A stretch of 64,000 bases of DNA from Legionella bononiensis (GTDB lineage Bacteria > Pseudomonadota > Gammaproteobacteria > Legionellales > Legionellaceae). Shown in pieces: positions 32,156 through 40,934 of the stretch; position 1 is the first letter of the stretch; each line of letters begins with the position of its first letter. Where the stretch lies: positions 1-64,000 of the forward strand of contig NZ_JADOBG010000012.1 of the NCBI RefSeq assembly GCF_016786215.1, in the 5' to 3' direction. A program made the translations under genes and the position numbers. A model generated the notes under the pieces. It had not been told where the DNA came from and ran no database searches. It worked only from the letters and a program-made list of their open reading frames with translations.

Positions 32156-33526
32156 ATGACACTTTCAGCTTTAAACGCAATCTCCCCCATAGATGGTCGT
32201 TATATAAATAAAACAAGGTCTTTAAGTCCTTATTTTAGTGAATTTGCGTTAACTTATTACCGGTTGATGGTTGAAATTCGCTGGCTTGAATCTTTGGCAG
32301 CTAATGAGGCCATTCCAGAAGTACCCGCATTAAACGCGAACTCAAAAGCGTTTTTATCCGCTCTAATTGAAAATTTCAATGAATCAGAAGCTGGAAAAAT
32401 CAAAGAATTTGAAAGGCAGACGAATCATGATGTAAAAGCTATTGAGTATTATTTAAAGGACAAATTCCAGAATCAGGAACAACTTAAATCGATCATTGGA
32501 TTCATTCATTTTGCCTGTACTTCTGAAGACATCAACAATCTAGCCTATGCTCTCATGGTGAAACAAGCGATTGCCCAGGTAATTCAACCTACTTTGGCTG
32601 AAATTATGGGAAGTATCACTCTGCTCGGAAAACAGCACTGTGATGCTGCGATGTTATCCAGAACACATGGTCAACCCGCAACGCCAACTACTATGGGTAA
32701 AGAACTGGTAAATTTCGTAGCCAGACTTAAACGACCTCAGCAACAATTAGCAGAAGTTCTGATCCCTGGAAAATTCAATGGTGCGGTAGGTAACTACAAT
32801 GCTCATCTTATTGCATACCCGGAAGTTGACTGGCGCAAACATTGTGCTAATTTCGTCACTTCATTCGGCTTGTCGTTCAATCCCTACACGACTCAGATCG
32901 AACCACATGATGGTATCGCTGAAGTATCACAAATCATGGTACGAATTAATAATATATTACTGGATTTCACCCAAGACATCTGGAGTTATATTTCCCTGGG
33001 TTATTTTAAACAGAAAACAATTGCCGCTGAAGTAGGCTCTTCGACAATGCCTCATAAAGTGAATCCTATTGATTTTGAAAATGCAGAGGGAAATCTGGGT
33101 CTTGCCAACGCCCTGTTCATCCATTTCTCTAATAAACTGACGCAGTCACGTCTGCAGAGGGATTTGTCTGACTCCACTGTATTACGTAATATAGGCGTGG
33201 CTTTTTCTTACAGTTTAATTGCCTATTATTCCATCACCAAAGGCAACGATAAATTACAAATTAATAAAACTGCCCTTGAAGAGGATTTAAATTCGAATTG
33301 GGAAGTTCTGGCAGAAGCAGTGCAAACCGTAATGCGTCGTTATAATGTTCCTGATGCTTACGAACAATTAAAAACACTGACTCGTGGTCAAGGTATTGAT
33401 GCGGAAAGTCTGAAACATTTTATCAATAATCTTTCCATTCCCCAAGAGGCAAAAGCGCAACTTTCCAGCCTGACCCCAGAAACCTACACTGGTCTGGCTA
33501 CACAGTTAGTTAAGGCATTTTCATGA
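32156..33526 (+). CDS. purB: Adenylosuccinate lyase
   Basis: Cleaves SAICAR and adenylosuccinate in purine synthesis. The 456-residue, E. coli-type protein begins MTLSALNAISPIDGRY and contains CTSEDINNLAYALM, RTHGQPATPTTMGKE and the fumarase-superfamily signature SSTMPHKVNPIDFENAEGN. I choose ATG 32156, which has a GGCAGG site; the frame is open to 32129. Its TGA overlaps the nadB ATG (ATGA), coupling purine synthesis to NAD synthesis genes. Confidence 0.96.
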   Translation: MTLSALNAISPIDGRYINKTRSLSPYFSEFALTYYRLMVEIRWLESLAANEAIPEVPALNANSKAFLSALIENFNESEAGKIKEFERQTNHDVKAIEYYLKDKFQNQEQLKSIIGFIHFACTSEDINNLAYALMVKQAIAQVIQPTLAEIMGSITLLGKQHCDAAMLSRTHGQPATPTTMGKELVNFVARLKRPQQQLAEVLIPGKFNGAVGNYNAHLIAYPEVDWRKHCANFVTSFGLSFNPYTTQIEPHDGIAEVSQIMVRINNILLDFTQDIWSYISLGYFKQKTIAAEVGSSTMPHKVNPIDFENAEGNLGLANALFIHFSNKLTQSRLQRDLSDSTVLRNIGVAFSYSLIAYYSITKGNDKLQINKTALEEDLNSNWEVLAEAVQTVMRRYNVPDAYEQLKTLTRGQGIDAESLKHFINNLSIPQEAKAQLSSLTPETYTGLATQLVKAFS

Positions 33527-35172
33527 GCGATACCTTATCACAACAAGGGCAAACCTTTAAATACGATGTTCTTGTTATAGGTACCGGATTAGCTGGATTG
33601 CATTATTGCCTGCAAATATTGGCAATCCAGCCTCAATTAAAGATCGCGTTAATCAGTAAAGCGGAATCAATTGAATGCAATAGCCGTTATGCACAAGGCG
33701 GAATAGCTGCTGCTTTTTCCCCAGAGGATTCACTTGAATCACATATTTCGGATACCCTCCTTGCTGGCGATGGTTTATGTTATCAGCCAGCCGTAGAATT
33801 TATTATTCGTCAGGGACCGGACATAATTAAACAATTGGGTCACTATGCGGTTAAATTCAAACAGGACAAAAATGGTGAGTTTAATCTGGCGAAAGAAGGC
33901 GGACATTCGCATAGACGCATTTTTAATTGTGGTGATCAAACCGGTTTAACCGTTACTCAAACCTTGAATCAATTAGCACGACACCACGATCAAATTGATT
34001 TTTTTGAGCATCATGTAGCAGTCAATTTAATTACTCAATACCTTCCGCACCGAACGGACAATCAAGGTGAGGTTTTAGGCGCTTATATTTTGGATTGTCA
34101 ACACAATCGTATCCACACCTTTTTGGCTAATTGTGTCATTTTGGCTACTGGTGGCGCAGGAAAAACATACCGTTACACAACAAACCCCATGGTTGCAACA
34201 GGTGATGGTGTGGCTATGGCTTACAGAGCGGGAGCACGAGTAGGTAATATGGAGTTCTATCAATTCCATCCTACCCTTCTCCATCATCACTCTCTGAATA
34301 ATTTCTTAATCTCTGAAGCGGTTCGTGGCGAGGGAGCTTTACTTAAAAATCCTGAAACGGGCGAACGGTTCATGAAGCAGTATGCCCCTGAGCAAATGGA
34401 GCTGGCTACCCGAGACGTTGTTGCCAGAGCAATTTTTAGTGAAATTGAGCAAAGCCAAGCAGGATATGTGTATCTAGACATTACTCACCAAAGCAAATCA
34501 TTCCTGAAAAAACGATTTCCCCAGATATACACGACTTTATTATCTATAGGCATAGAAATGAGTCAGGACATGATCCCTGTTGTACCTGCGGCACATTACC
34601 AGTGTGGCGGAGTATTAACAGACGTTGATGGCCGTACAGACCTGAAACGGTTATATGCTATAGGCGAAGTCGCTTTTACGGGGCTTCATGGCGCCAATCG
34701 TCTGGCAAGTAATTCATTGCTAGAAGCTTTGGTCATGGGCTCCAATGCAGCACGATGCACTTTAAAAGACATCGCATCACCAATAAAAACAATGGATACT
34801 ATACCGAACTGGAGTTCACCGGGTGAAGTCAACGCCAGACGTGCCAGTCAAATTAATGCTCAATGGAGAGGACTACGGGGAGAAATGACTTCCTATGCAG
34901 GAATAGTGCGTACTGAAGCAGGTCTTCAGGATCTACTACAATTAATAATGAAGCGTAAGAAAATTATTGAAGAATATTACTGGAAACATTGTATTACCCG
35001 AGACTTCATCGAATTAAGAAATATAATACTAAATGCTGAGCTAATCGTCAGGGCAGCATTAGCACGACGAGAATCCCGTGGAGGTCATTATCGGGAAGAT
35101 TTCCCAGGTAAAAATATAAAAGCTCAGGAAAGCATTGCCAAACTGGGACCAGTAGATAATGCTCTTGGCTAG
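33523..35172 (+). CDS. nadB: L-aspartate oxidase
   Basis: FAD enzyme that oxidises aspartate to iminoaspartate, the first step of NAD synthesis. 549 residues: FAD-binding GTGLAGLHYCLQI near residue 20, SRYAQGGIAAAFSPEDS, GGHSHRRIFNCGDQTG with substrate-binding residues, HPTLL, GVLTDVDGRTDLKRLYAIGE, and the C-terminal RRESRGGHYREDFP. Overlaps purB by 4 bp. nadA follows after about 220 bp that contain a repeat element, so the two may share or split transcription. Confidence 0.96.
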   Translation: MSDTLSQQGQTFKYDVLVIGTGLAGLHYCLQILAIQPQLKIALISKAESIECNSRYAQGGIAAAFSPEDSLESHISDTLLAGDGLCYQPAVEFIIRQGPDIIKQLGHYAVKFKQDKNGEFNLAKEGGHSHRRIFNCGDQTGLTVTQTLNQLARHHDQIDFFEHHVAVNLITQYLPHRTDNQGEVLGAYILDCQHNRIHTFLANCVILATGGAGKTYRYTTNPMVATGDGVAMAYRAGARVGNMEFYQFHPTLLHHHSLNNFLISEAVRGEGALLKNPETGERFMKQYAPEQMELATRDVVARAIFSEIEQSQAGYVYLDITHQSKSFLKKRFPQIYTTLLSIGIEMSQDMIPVVPAAHYQCGGVLTDVDGRTDLKRLYAIGEVAFTGLHGANRLASNSLLEALVMGSNAARCTLKDIASPIKTMDTIPNWSSPGEVNARRASQINAQWRGLRGEMTSYAGIVRTEAGLQDLLQLIMKRKKIIEEYYWKHCITRDFIELRNIILNAELIVRAALARRESRGGHYREDFPGKNIKAQESIAKLGPVDNALG

Positions 35173-35256
35173 GGTTTGTTGACAATTCCGACGTCCCGCA
35201 ACGTGTTCCTTAGGGATCCTCGCACAAGTTGGTAACTTCTCAATAACCTAAGGATA

Positions 35257-35339
35257 CGTCATCCCGAATACAATGAGGGATCTCCTGAACATGGTTCTGT
35301 GTCTGCATTTGGAGATCCTTCACTGCGTTCAGGATGACG
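35257..35339 (-). repeat. Dispersed 83-bp palindromic element between nadB and nadA
   Basis: Starts CGTCATCCCGAA, ends TTCAGGATGACG, with inner GGGATCTCC and GGAGATCC arms. Same length as the units at 39-121 and 156-238, and reads as their reverse complement. It sits inside the nadB-nadA gap. Confidence 0.85.
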
Positions 35340-35391
35340 AAATTCCAGGATTTAATGATGTTTATCCCCAATTATTTTAGAGGTAGATTTG

Positions 35392-36735
35392 ATGTTTAAT
35401 AATTCGACTATTTACCAACCAGAAACGACCTTGATGCACATACGCAATGATATGAGCATTTGCCAAAGTGATTACCCAATAGACTGGTACCAGGAAGATT
35501 TTATACCCTATGCCGAAGAATATCAGGCACTACCAGATCGCAAGCTAACTACTGTATTGGAGTGGATGAAGCCTTATCTTAAGAAAGCACAGGATCATTT
35601 CGGCGATAAAATGCTCCTTCTCGCTCATTATTATATGGGTGGAGATATTGTTCGTTTAATCGAACAGTTCGGTGGCAAAATAGGCGATTCATATCAGTTA
35701 GCGCTTATGGCAGCCAATCATCCAGAAAAGTCAGTCATCATTGAATCTGCGGTGCATTTTATGGCTGAATCCATCAGTATTCTGGCTAACAAATCACAGC
35801 ATGTGTACATTACCAATCCCAAATCAGGATGCACCATGGAAATGCTTGCCAAAGATTTTATGGTAGAACCTGCCTTTATCGATTTAAATGAGCGTTATGG
35901 TGCCGAGAATATTATACCTGTTTGTTACATGAACACCTCTGGCCGGGTAAAAGCCATGACTGGAGCACAAGGTGGAGCAGTTTGTACCAGTTCTAATGTA
36001 AAAAAAATATTCCAATGGGCACAAAAGCAAAATAAAAAAATCCTGTTTATACCCGATCAACATATGGGTGAAAATGTAGCTTACTGGCTAGGAATTAAGA
36101 ATCTTGCTTATTGGCCTGGTGGAACAGCAGGTGCACGCTACTCACTGCCAGATCAAGATAAGAAAACTCTGGATCAATTTGATAAAGCAGAATTAATTTT
36201 ATTTGCCAGCGAATGCGCAGTACATACACATTATCAACCTGAAATGTGTGAATACTGGCAGCAAAAAGGCTACGCCACCATAGTGCATCCAGAATGTCGT
36301 AATGCGGTCATACGAGTTGCCCAGTATTCGGGATCTACAGCATTTATCTGGGATCATGTCGTAAATGACAGGGCAGGAACCAAACGTTATGCTATAGGCA
36401 CAGAAAATCATATGGTTGCCAACCTAAAACAATATTGTAAAGGACTGGGGATAGAAGTAGTCAATCTGGCAGAAGCGCCTAAAAAAGATGAAGAAAAAGG
36501 CATAGGCTGTGGTTGCGCTACCATGTCACGCAATGATCCTCCTCATTTGGTTGCCCTGGTAGATCTGCTGCGCCAAGGTAAAAACATGGCGTATAACGAA
36601 GTTAAAGCCGGTGATGTTGTTAACGAGTTTACGGGAACCAGAAACAGACTCCCGGTCAATGATCAGCAATGGGTAATAGATAATGCCAAGAAAGCCCTGG
36701 AAATGATGATTAACATTACAGAAGACCGGATTTAG
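35392..36735 (+). CDS. nadA: Quinolinate synthase
   Basis: Condenses iminoaspartate with dihydroxyacetone phosphate to quinolinate using a [4Fe-4S] cluster. Family features: LLAHYYMGGDIVRL, GDSYQLALMA, SGCTMEMLAKDF, NTSGRVKA, FIPDQHMGENVAYWLG, HPECRNAV and a late GIGCGCATMSRN holding a cluster Cys. 447 residues, longer than the E. coli form, with about 80 extra N-terminal residues as in the long NadA type. ATG 35392 has a GAGG site; the frame also includes a TTG just before. Confidence 0.94.
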   Translation: MFNNSTIYQPETTLMHIRNDMSICQSDYPIDWYQEDFIPYAEEYQALPDRKLTTVLEWMKPYLKKAQDHFGDKMLLLAHYYMGGDIVRLIEQFGGKIGDSYQLALMAANHPEKSVIIESAVHFMAESISILANKSQHVYITNPKSGCTMEMLAKDFMVEPAFIDLNERYGAENIIPVCYMNTSGRVKAMTGAQGGAVCTSSNVKKIFQWAQKQNKKILFIPDQHMGENVAYWLGIKNLAYWPGGTAGARYSLPDQDKKTLDQFDKAELILFASECAVHTHYQPEMCEYWQQKGYATIVHPECRNAVIRVAQYSGSTAFIWDHVVNDRAGTKRYAIGTENHMVANLKQYCKGLGIEVVNLAEAPKKDEEKGIGCGCATMSRNDPPHLVALVDLLRQGKNMAYNEVKAGDVVNEFTGTRNRLPVNDQQWVIDNAKKALEMMINITEDRI

Positions 36736-36832
36736 TTTTGCTCATTCTAAAATTCAGCAATGGTGTATACGATAATAATTCGTGTATGCCCTGCTTACCT
36801 TCCTGATTGAAAACACGTTAAATGGTGATCCA

Positions 36833-37198
36833 TCATTTAACGTCTAATGATCTCAACATCTCTTTAACTTCATCAATGGTTGAAACAGCCAGTGGATACT
36901 TATCTTCCAGTTCCGAAATAAATTTCATTACATCGTTTGGCGCTCTAAAATCATCTTTCACCTTAAATATCAAGGCGTAGATAAAGTTTGCTCTCTGAAT
37001 ATGTGGGTTTCGTTCGGGGCGATCCTTGTCGTATAACTCAGGTTGAATCTCTTTATCTCTTATATCGACAAGCTTACGCAGAACCAGCGCTTTAAATGCC
37101 TCATCTTTGGAAGAAAGCTCATCCATACGATGTTTCGCAGAGTCTGACTTGTCCATTTCATCAGATTTCAAATTGCTTCCATCATCTATATCATCCAC
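36833..37198 (-). CDS. Hypothetical 121-residue acidic protein
   Basis: Highly charged, no signal peptide or membrane segment. The first 40 residues are rich in Asp, Ser and Lys and likely disordered; the rest is predicted helical (FKALVLRKLVDIRDKEI, VMKFISELEDKYPL). The start appears to be GTG at 37198, preceded by GAGGGA. I do not recognise the family. It lies alone between nadA and the small secreted protein. Confidence 0.55.
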   Translation of the reverse strand: MDDIDDGSNLKSDEMDKSDSAKHRMDELSSKDEAFKALVLRKLVDIRDKEIQPELYDKDRPERNPHIQRANFIYALIFKVKDDFRAPNDVMKFISELEDKYPLAVSTIDEVKEMLRSLDVK

Positions 37199-37287
37199 GA
37201 CTTATTCCCTCATTTAGAATCCAACTGGATTATATCCAAATTAAGTATAGTCACAGGCTAAAATGATTACAAATCACCCTCTATGGA

Positions 37288-37677
37288 TTAATTTTCAGAA
37301 GTATCTGCAACATAAAACTGGCATTCAGTTAATCCTTGAGTACAGACATAACCACCCAAGGTATCTATCCAGCTGTTATCGGAGCGGGCTGGAATTTTTG
37401 TCAAAACCTGCCACCAGATAGAGTAATCACCTGCAGAGTTTCTATAAGTACAGGTTACGCCCTGTCCATATCGAGCAACAAGAATATTCGCTTTTACAAA
37501 ACGCGTGTTTTCCTCTCCTTGTGGTCTGTTCAGTGAAAAAGGATTTTCAACCCAGGGAGAAGGTGGAACGCCCCATTTCAAAGAGGTCGTATTGGGATCG
37601 GGGCAATGGGTACTATAACCTGCAACACTAAAACTGAATAAAGCAACTCCCAAAACAAAACAGCCGGACTTATTCAT
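37288..37677 (-). CDS. Small secreted protein, possibly DUF3757-like
   Basis: 129 residues starting MNKSGCFVLGVALFSFSVAG: a signal peptide followed by HCPDPN, and pairs of Cys (CTYRN, CTQGLTECQFY). The CPDP start and WWQVLTKI block resemble small exported proteins that I associate with DUF3757 in Legionella, but this is memory, not a search. ATG 37677 has a GAGGT site; the frame extends six codons further. Function unknown. Confidence 0.6.
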   Translation of the reverse strand: MNKSGCFVLGVALFSFSVAGYSTHCPDPNTTSLKWGVPPSPWVENPFSLNRPQGEENTRFVKANILVARYGQGVTCTYRNSAGDYSIWWQVLTKIPARSDNSWIDTLGGYVCTQGLTECQFYVADTSEN

Positions 37678-37904
37678 ACATACCTCATTCAACACGCTTA
37701 AATCAACTATAACTCATATTTTAGGCCATTATTTAATTAAGTGATTCAAAATGTCAAATAGGATTAAGGAATCTGAATCAGAAAGTACGCGTCCACGAAG
37801 GTTCAATATCAATTAGTTTTTCTACAAATTATGGAAAAAATAACCAGATACAGACTAATAATTAGAATAGTTCTGGTTCCAGTTAAATAATTTTCTAAAA
37901 TCCA

Positions 37905-37932
37905 TTGTTAGTATCTCTATCTTTGTTATAAT
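37905..37932 (+). promoter_or_regulatory. tRNA-Leu promoter
   Basis: TTGTTA at 37905-37910 and TATAAT at 37927-37932 are 16 bp apart. The -10 box ends 10 bp before the mature tRNA 5' end, and GC-rich bases after it resemble a stringent discriminator. Confidence 0.75.
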
Positions 37933-37942
37933 GACCGCGCGT

Positions 37943-38029
37943 GCCGGGGTGGCGGAATTGGTAGACGCGCCGGATTCAAAATCCGGTGATGGTGACATCG
38001 TGTCGGTTCGAGTCCGACCCTCGGTACCA
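37943..38029 (+). tRNA. leuX: tRNA-Leu (anticodon CAA)
   Basis: An 87-nt class II tRNA. Acceptor stem GCCGGGG pairs with CCTCGGT, the anticodon arm CCGGA-TTCAAAA-TCCGG gives anticodon CAA, a long variable arm is present, the T arm contains GGTTCGAGTCC, and CCA is encoded. The 3' end from 38005 onward is part of the 70-bp direct repeat repeated at 46469, marking it as the integration target of the element to its right. Confidence 0.95.
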
Positions 38030-38074
38030 ATGAATCTTTTTACAACAGCTCTCATTGGTTCACAACAGCTCGCA
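38005..38074 (+). repeat. Left attachment site (attL), 70-bp direct repeat
   Basis: Identical over 70 bp to 46469-46538. It starts in the T arm of tRNA-Leu, covers the gene's 3' end including CCA, and continues 45 bp beyond. It contains an inner CAACAGCTC repeat pair. Bases on either side differ between the copies, so the boundaries are exact. Confidence 0.93.
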
Positions 38075-38164
38075 ACTTATTGATTATTATTAAAATAATA
38101 CTGACTTCTTCTTCTCAAATCGTTCTCAACTATTCGTTTATTTTCGTATTTAACCGCAGGTACT

Positions 38165-38185
38165 TTGGGTAAGATCTTGGGTAAG
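38165..38185 (+). promoter_or_regulatory. Candidate integrase arm sites, left end
   Basis: TTGGGTAAG occurs twice (38165-38173 and 38177-38185), separated by ATC. The same pair in the same orientation lies near the other end of the element at 46400-46420. Repeated short sites near both att cores are what arm-type integrase sites look like. The site is 50 bp before the integrase ATG and may also affect its expression. Confidence 0.55.
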
Positions 38186-38234
38186 GTTTTTCTACCCTTC
38201 TATTCAAAGGTTCTGCTTAGTTGAGGTAAGGACA

Positions 38235-39419
38235 ATGCTTTCAGACGCAAAAATTAGATCATTAAAGATAGAGGATGGAAAACGACACGCTGACCGAGAT
38301 GGTTTAGTGTTGGAAATCAGACCCAGTGGTAAAAAAGTGTTCCTCTTTCGTTTTCAATGGGAAAAGAAACCACAAACAATTACCATAGGGAATTATCCCA
38401 GTATCAGTTTAGCAGAAGCTCGTACTCTCGCTATATCACATAGGGATTTACTTAATAAAGGAATCGACCCAAGAAAAAGTGATACCTTCGAAATTAAAAA
38501 AACCACTTTTCGTGAAATTGCAGAACAATGGCATAAAAAAAATAATACTCGTTGGAAACCAGTAACCAGTAATCGTCACCATAAGAGTCTTATACGAGAC
38601 GTTTACCCATTCATTGGTGATAAACATCTTGATGATATAACTAAAGCAGATATTTTAGAAATCATCTGCCCTCATGAAATAAGAGGTCATTTTGAAGTAA
38701 CACATCGATTGCATGATAGATTAGAGGCAATTTTTGAATATGCAGTGGGTTCATCACTTACAGAAAATTATCCATTCATAGGATTGAAAAAGGCATTAGC
38801 CCCCAAACCACGTGTAACCAATCAACCAGCCATAAATCACGAAAAAGCCCATGAAATGCTGAACATAATTAAAAACAGTTCAGCCACTAAAATCATTAAG
38901 CTATACATTGAACTACTCGCACACTTATTTACCAGACCATCAGAATTAAGATTAGCGCAGTGGAGTGAATTTAATTTACAAAAAGCAGAATGGCATATAC
39001 CAGCGGATCGTATGAAGATGGCAGCACCTCATTGGGTACCTTTATCAGAACAAGTGTTAAAGTTGCTGAAAGAACTAAGACTTATTACTGGCTTCACCCC
39101 ATTCCTGTTTAACTCACCATCCACAAAGAAACCACAACCTATCAGTGAAACCAGTGCAAGAAAACTGATCCACAATACTGGCTATAAAGATCTTCATACA
39201 CTACATGGTTTTCGTGCCTTAGCTTCAAGTGTCTTACATGAACAAAGTCATTTCAGGAGTGATGCTATAGAAGCCCAACTTGCTCATAAAGTACAAGGTG
39301 TACGAGGTGTATATTTACGTGCTGATTTTAAAACTGAACGGAGAGAGCTAATGAACTGGTACAGCAATTGGATATTGGATGAACAAAACACAAAGCAATT
39401 GAAACAGGAGACTATTTAA
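38235..39419 (+). CDS. int: P4-type tyrosine integrase
   Basis: 394-residue site-specific recombinase. N-terminal DUF4102 arm-binding domain (LSDAKIRSLKIEDGKRHADR; ITIGNYPSISLAEARTLA), core-binding domain, then the catalytic domain with Arg in FTRPSELRLAQW, the HGFRALASS (H-x-x-R) motif, and the likely nucleophile Tyr in VYLRADFKTERRELMNW. An AAGGA site precedes the ATG. It lies next to the tRNA attachment site in the tRNA direction, as in P4-family islands. The next gene starts 1 nt after its stop. Confidence 0.95.
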   Translation: MLSDAKIRSLKIEDGKRHADRDGLVLEIRPSGKKVFLFRFQWEKKPQTITIGNYPSISLAEARTLAISHRDLLNKGIDPRKSDTFEIKKTTFREIAEQWHKKNNTRWKPVTSNRHHKSLIRDVYPFIGDKHLDDITKADILEIICPHEIRGHFEVTHRLHDRLEAIFEYAVGSSLTENYPFIGLKKALAPKPRVTNQPAINHEKAHEMLNIIKNSSATKIIKLYIELLAHLFTRPSELRLAQWSEFNLQKAEWHIPADRMKMAAPHWVPLSEQVLKLLKELRLITGFTPFLFNSPSTKKPQPISETSARKLIHNTGYKDLHTLHGFRALASSVLHEQSHFRSDAIEAQLAHKVQGVRGVYLRADFKTERRELMNWYSNWILDEQNTKQLKQETI

Positions 39420-39420
39420 T

Positions 39421-40563
39421 ATGAACTCAAAAATTGACTCACTGGAACTTGCTTTAAAACAATCTCTACAAGGTTTATTCCCGAAGCGATCTTGCATACT
39501 TGATTATACTGAAGTAAAAAAAAGAATAAAAAATGAAGTTAAGATTGCGTTAAATGTAGGGGATATAGATAAAATTATTCTTCTTATTACACAAACCGTC
39601 TCTGATGCTCAACATAAAGATCCAGCATTACTAATAATCGATCAAGCCCGAGTAAAGGTTTTAATTAGTAATAATAACGAAATAGTTGAGAACGTTCAAA
39701 ATCAAATCGGACAACAGGTTGATATAAATCAGGCTAGTCAGATGATAGAAATCGTTATTGAAGAGATGAATCAGTTTCATGATACTAATAAATTTCTAAA
39801 TAATTTGACCTCGCGCTCTAAAACTAATTGGGATGCCAATACATATGCATCAAAGAAATCGCAATTAGACCACCTATTCGATAGGGAACTATTAAAAGAA
39901 GAATTTCATTTGATAGCAGAAACATGGTTCCACTATATGGTATTTGCTGAAGATCTTCGCAGTCCTGATAATTATACTAAAGAACAAATAAAAGAACTAA
40001 AAAGAGTATTAATTGCACGCATTAGGTATCTTGAAGGTGTAGTTAAATCAAGTAGGGAGGCTATTGATCGGGTATGTGAAATTGATCGTTTTCTCTTAAT
40101 TAATATTGAGGCTGAGGAAAAATACTTATTAGATACCCAAAATCAGTTAGATGAATCTAAAGCTCTTGCAGAACGGTTAAGACAAGATAATGGTTATGAG
40201 TTAAGTGCCAACCACATTCAACAACAAGCTTATTTTTCAGCATTTTTTTTGGGAGAGTTGTTGGGATTACATGAACCCCAATACTCTAAAGATGGGAATC
40301 CTCTTCTAACATTTTTAGATATTTTAACAGGCTGGACGGATGCCCAAATGGATAAGTACGTGACACGAAAAAGAATTAGTACAACTTACAGTATATACAA
40401 ACAATTTAAACTAAATCCCAATAACAAGCCTTTCATTGATAATTTATTTAGATGTCATCAAGAACAAAAAAGGACTCTAAAGAGTATTTTAAAAGAATTC
40501 CAATCGTACTTATTAAAATTATCGATTAAACCCTGCGCCCTGTCTATCACCCATGACGCTTAG
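39421..40563 (+). CDS. Unknown 380-residue protein of the satellite element
   Basis: No family recognised. Hydrophilic and helix-rich, without signal peptide or membrane segments. A long heptad-like stretch at about residues 190-250 suggests coiled coil, and the N-terminal 110 residues look like a separate helical domain. It starts 1 nt after the integrase stop, so the two are probably translated from one mRNA. Its position between integrase and AlpA, where satellites often carry variable accessory or defence genes, makes it a candidate for an excision, regulatory or anti-phage role. All of that is inference. Confidence 0.7.
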   Translation: MNSKIDSLELALKQSLQGLFPKRSCILDYTEVKKRIKNEVKIALNVGDIDKIILLITQTVSDAQHKDPALLIIDQARVKVLISNNNEIVENVQNQIGQQVDINQASQMIEIVIEEMNQFHDTNKFLNNLTSRSKTNWDANTYASKKSQLDHLFDRELLKEEFHLIAETWFHYMVFAEDLRSPDNYTKEQIKELKRVLIARIRYLEGVVKSSREAIDRVCEIDRFLLINIEAEEKYLLDTQNQLDESKALAERLRQDNGYELSANHIQQQAYFSAFFLGELLGLHEPQYSKDGNPLLTFLDILTGWTDAQMDKYVTRKRISTTYSIYKQFKLNPNNKPFIDNLFRCHQEQKRTLKSILKEFQSYLLKLSIKPCALSITHDA

Positions 40564-40594
40564 CTTAAAACCGCTATCGTCTAGTGGTTATTGC

Positions 40595-40666
40595 GACTCT
40601 TCAAAATAACTAACAATGCTCTTTACGGATCCGTGAGAACGATTCGTGAAGAGTCTTAGTTATTTT
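40595..40666 (+). promoter_or_regulatory. Leader with two mutually exclusive stems before the AlpA gene
   Basis: GACTCTTCA (40595-40603) can pair with TGAAGAGTC (40647-40655). AAAATAACTAA (40603-40613) can pair with TTAGTTATTTT (40656-40666). The segments are adjacent on both sides in the order A-B-A'-B', so with no linkers both stems cannot form together. The second stem ends 2 nt before the ribosome site GGAG (40668-40671). A 10-bp palindrome (ACGGATCCGT, 40625-40634) lies in between. Either an RNA switch or a set of DNA operators. Confidence 0.5.
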
Positions 40667-40677
40667 TGGAGAGAAAA

Positions 40678-40857
40678 ATGAAAGATGAAGCATTATTGTT
40701 GTACCCCAAACAAGCTCAAAAACTTTTAGGTATAGGCACAACTAAATTTTATGAGTTGATTAAGTCACCAACTTTCCCAAAGGCTAAATCACCACTTGGT
40801 AAGCGTCCCATGTATTTAAGGGAGGAATTAGAAAATTGGGTTAAAAATTTAGATTAA
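40678..40857 (+). CDS. alpA: AlpA-family transcriptional regulator
   Basis: 59-residue winged-helix/MerR-like DNA-binding protein: YPKQAQKLLGIGTTKFYELI forms the helix-turn-helix, followed by FPKAKSPLGKRPMYLREELENWV. In P4-like and PICI elements AlpA proteins activate excision or replication genes. ATG 40678 has GGAG 6 nt upstream; the frame extends four codons to a TTG. It follows a structured leader (40595-40666) and precedes the primase gene. Confidence 0.9.
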   Translation: MKDEALLLYPKQAQKLLGIGTTKFYELIKSPTFPKAKSPLGKRPMYLREELENWVKNLD

Positions 40858-40864
40858 AACATAG

Positions 40865-40904
40865 GCTCATGGATGGCTTATGTTCATTATAAAGCCACCT
40901 GAGC
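40865..40904 (+). promoter_or_regulatory. Bulged hairpin between alpA and the primase gene
   Basis: GCTCA (40865) to TGAGC (40904), with GG/CC and TGGCTT/AAGCCA pairs inside, gives 13 bp with two single-base bulges. It follows the alpA stop and precedes the primase start at 40935. No T-run follows; it could be an attenuator, a processing site or part of a replication origin. Confidence 0.4.
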
Positions 40905-40934
40905 ATATTATAAGAATTAGAGGGATAATTTGCT

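Noticed and set aside
37855..38055. Minus-strand 66-codon frame over the tRNA
   Set aside because: It covers the tRNA-Leu gene and its promoter on the other strand, with no ribosome site or family.
40595..40666. A classical H-type pseudoknot
   Set aside because: The linkers between the paired segments are zero nt long, so the 9- and 11-bp stems cannot coexist. Treated as alternative structures instead.
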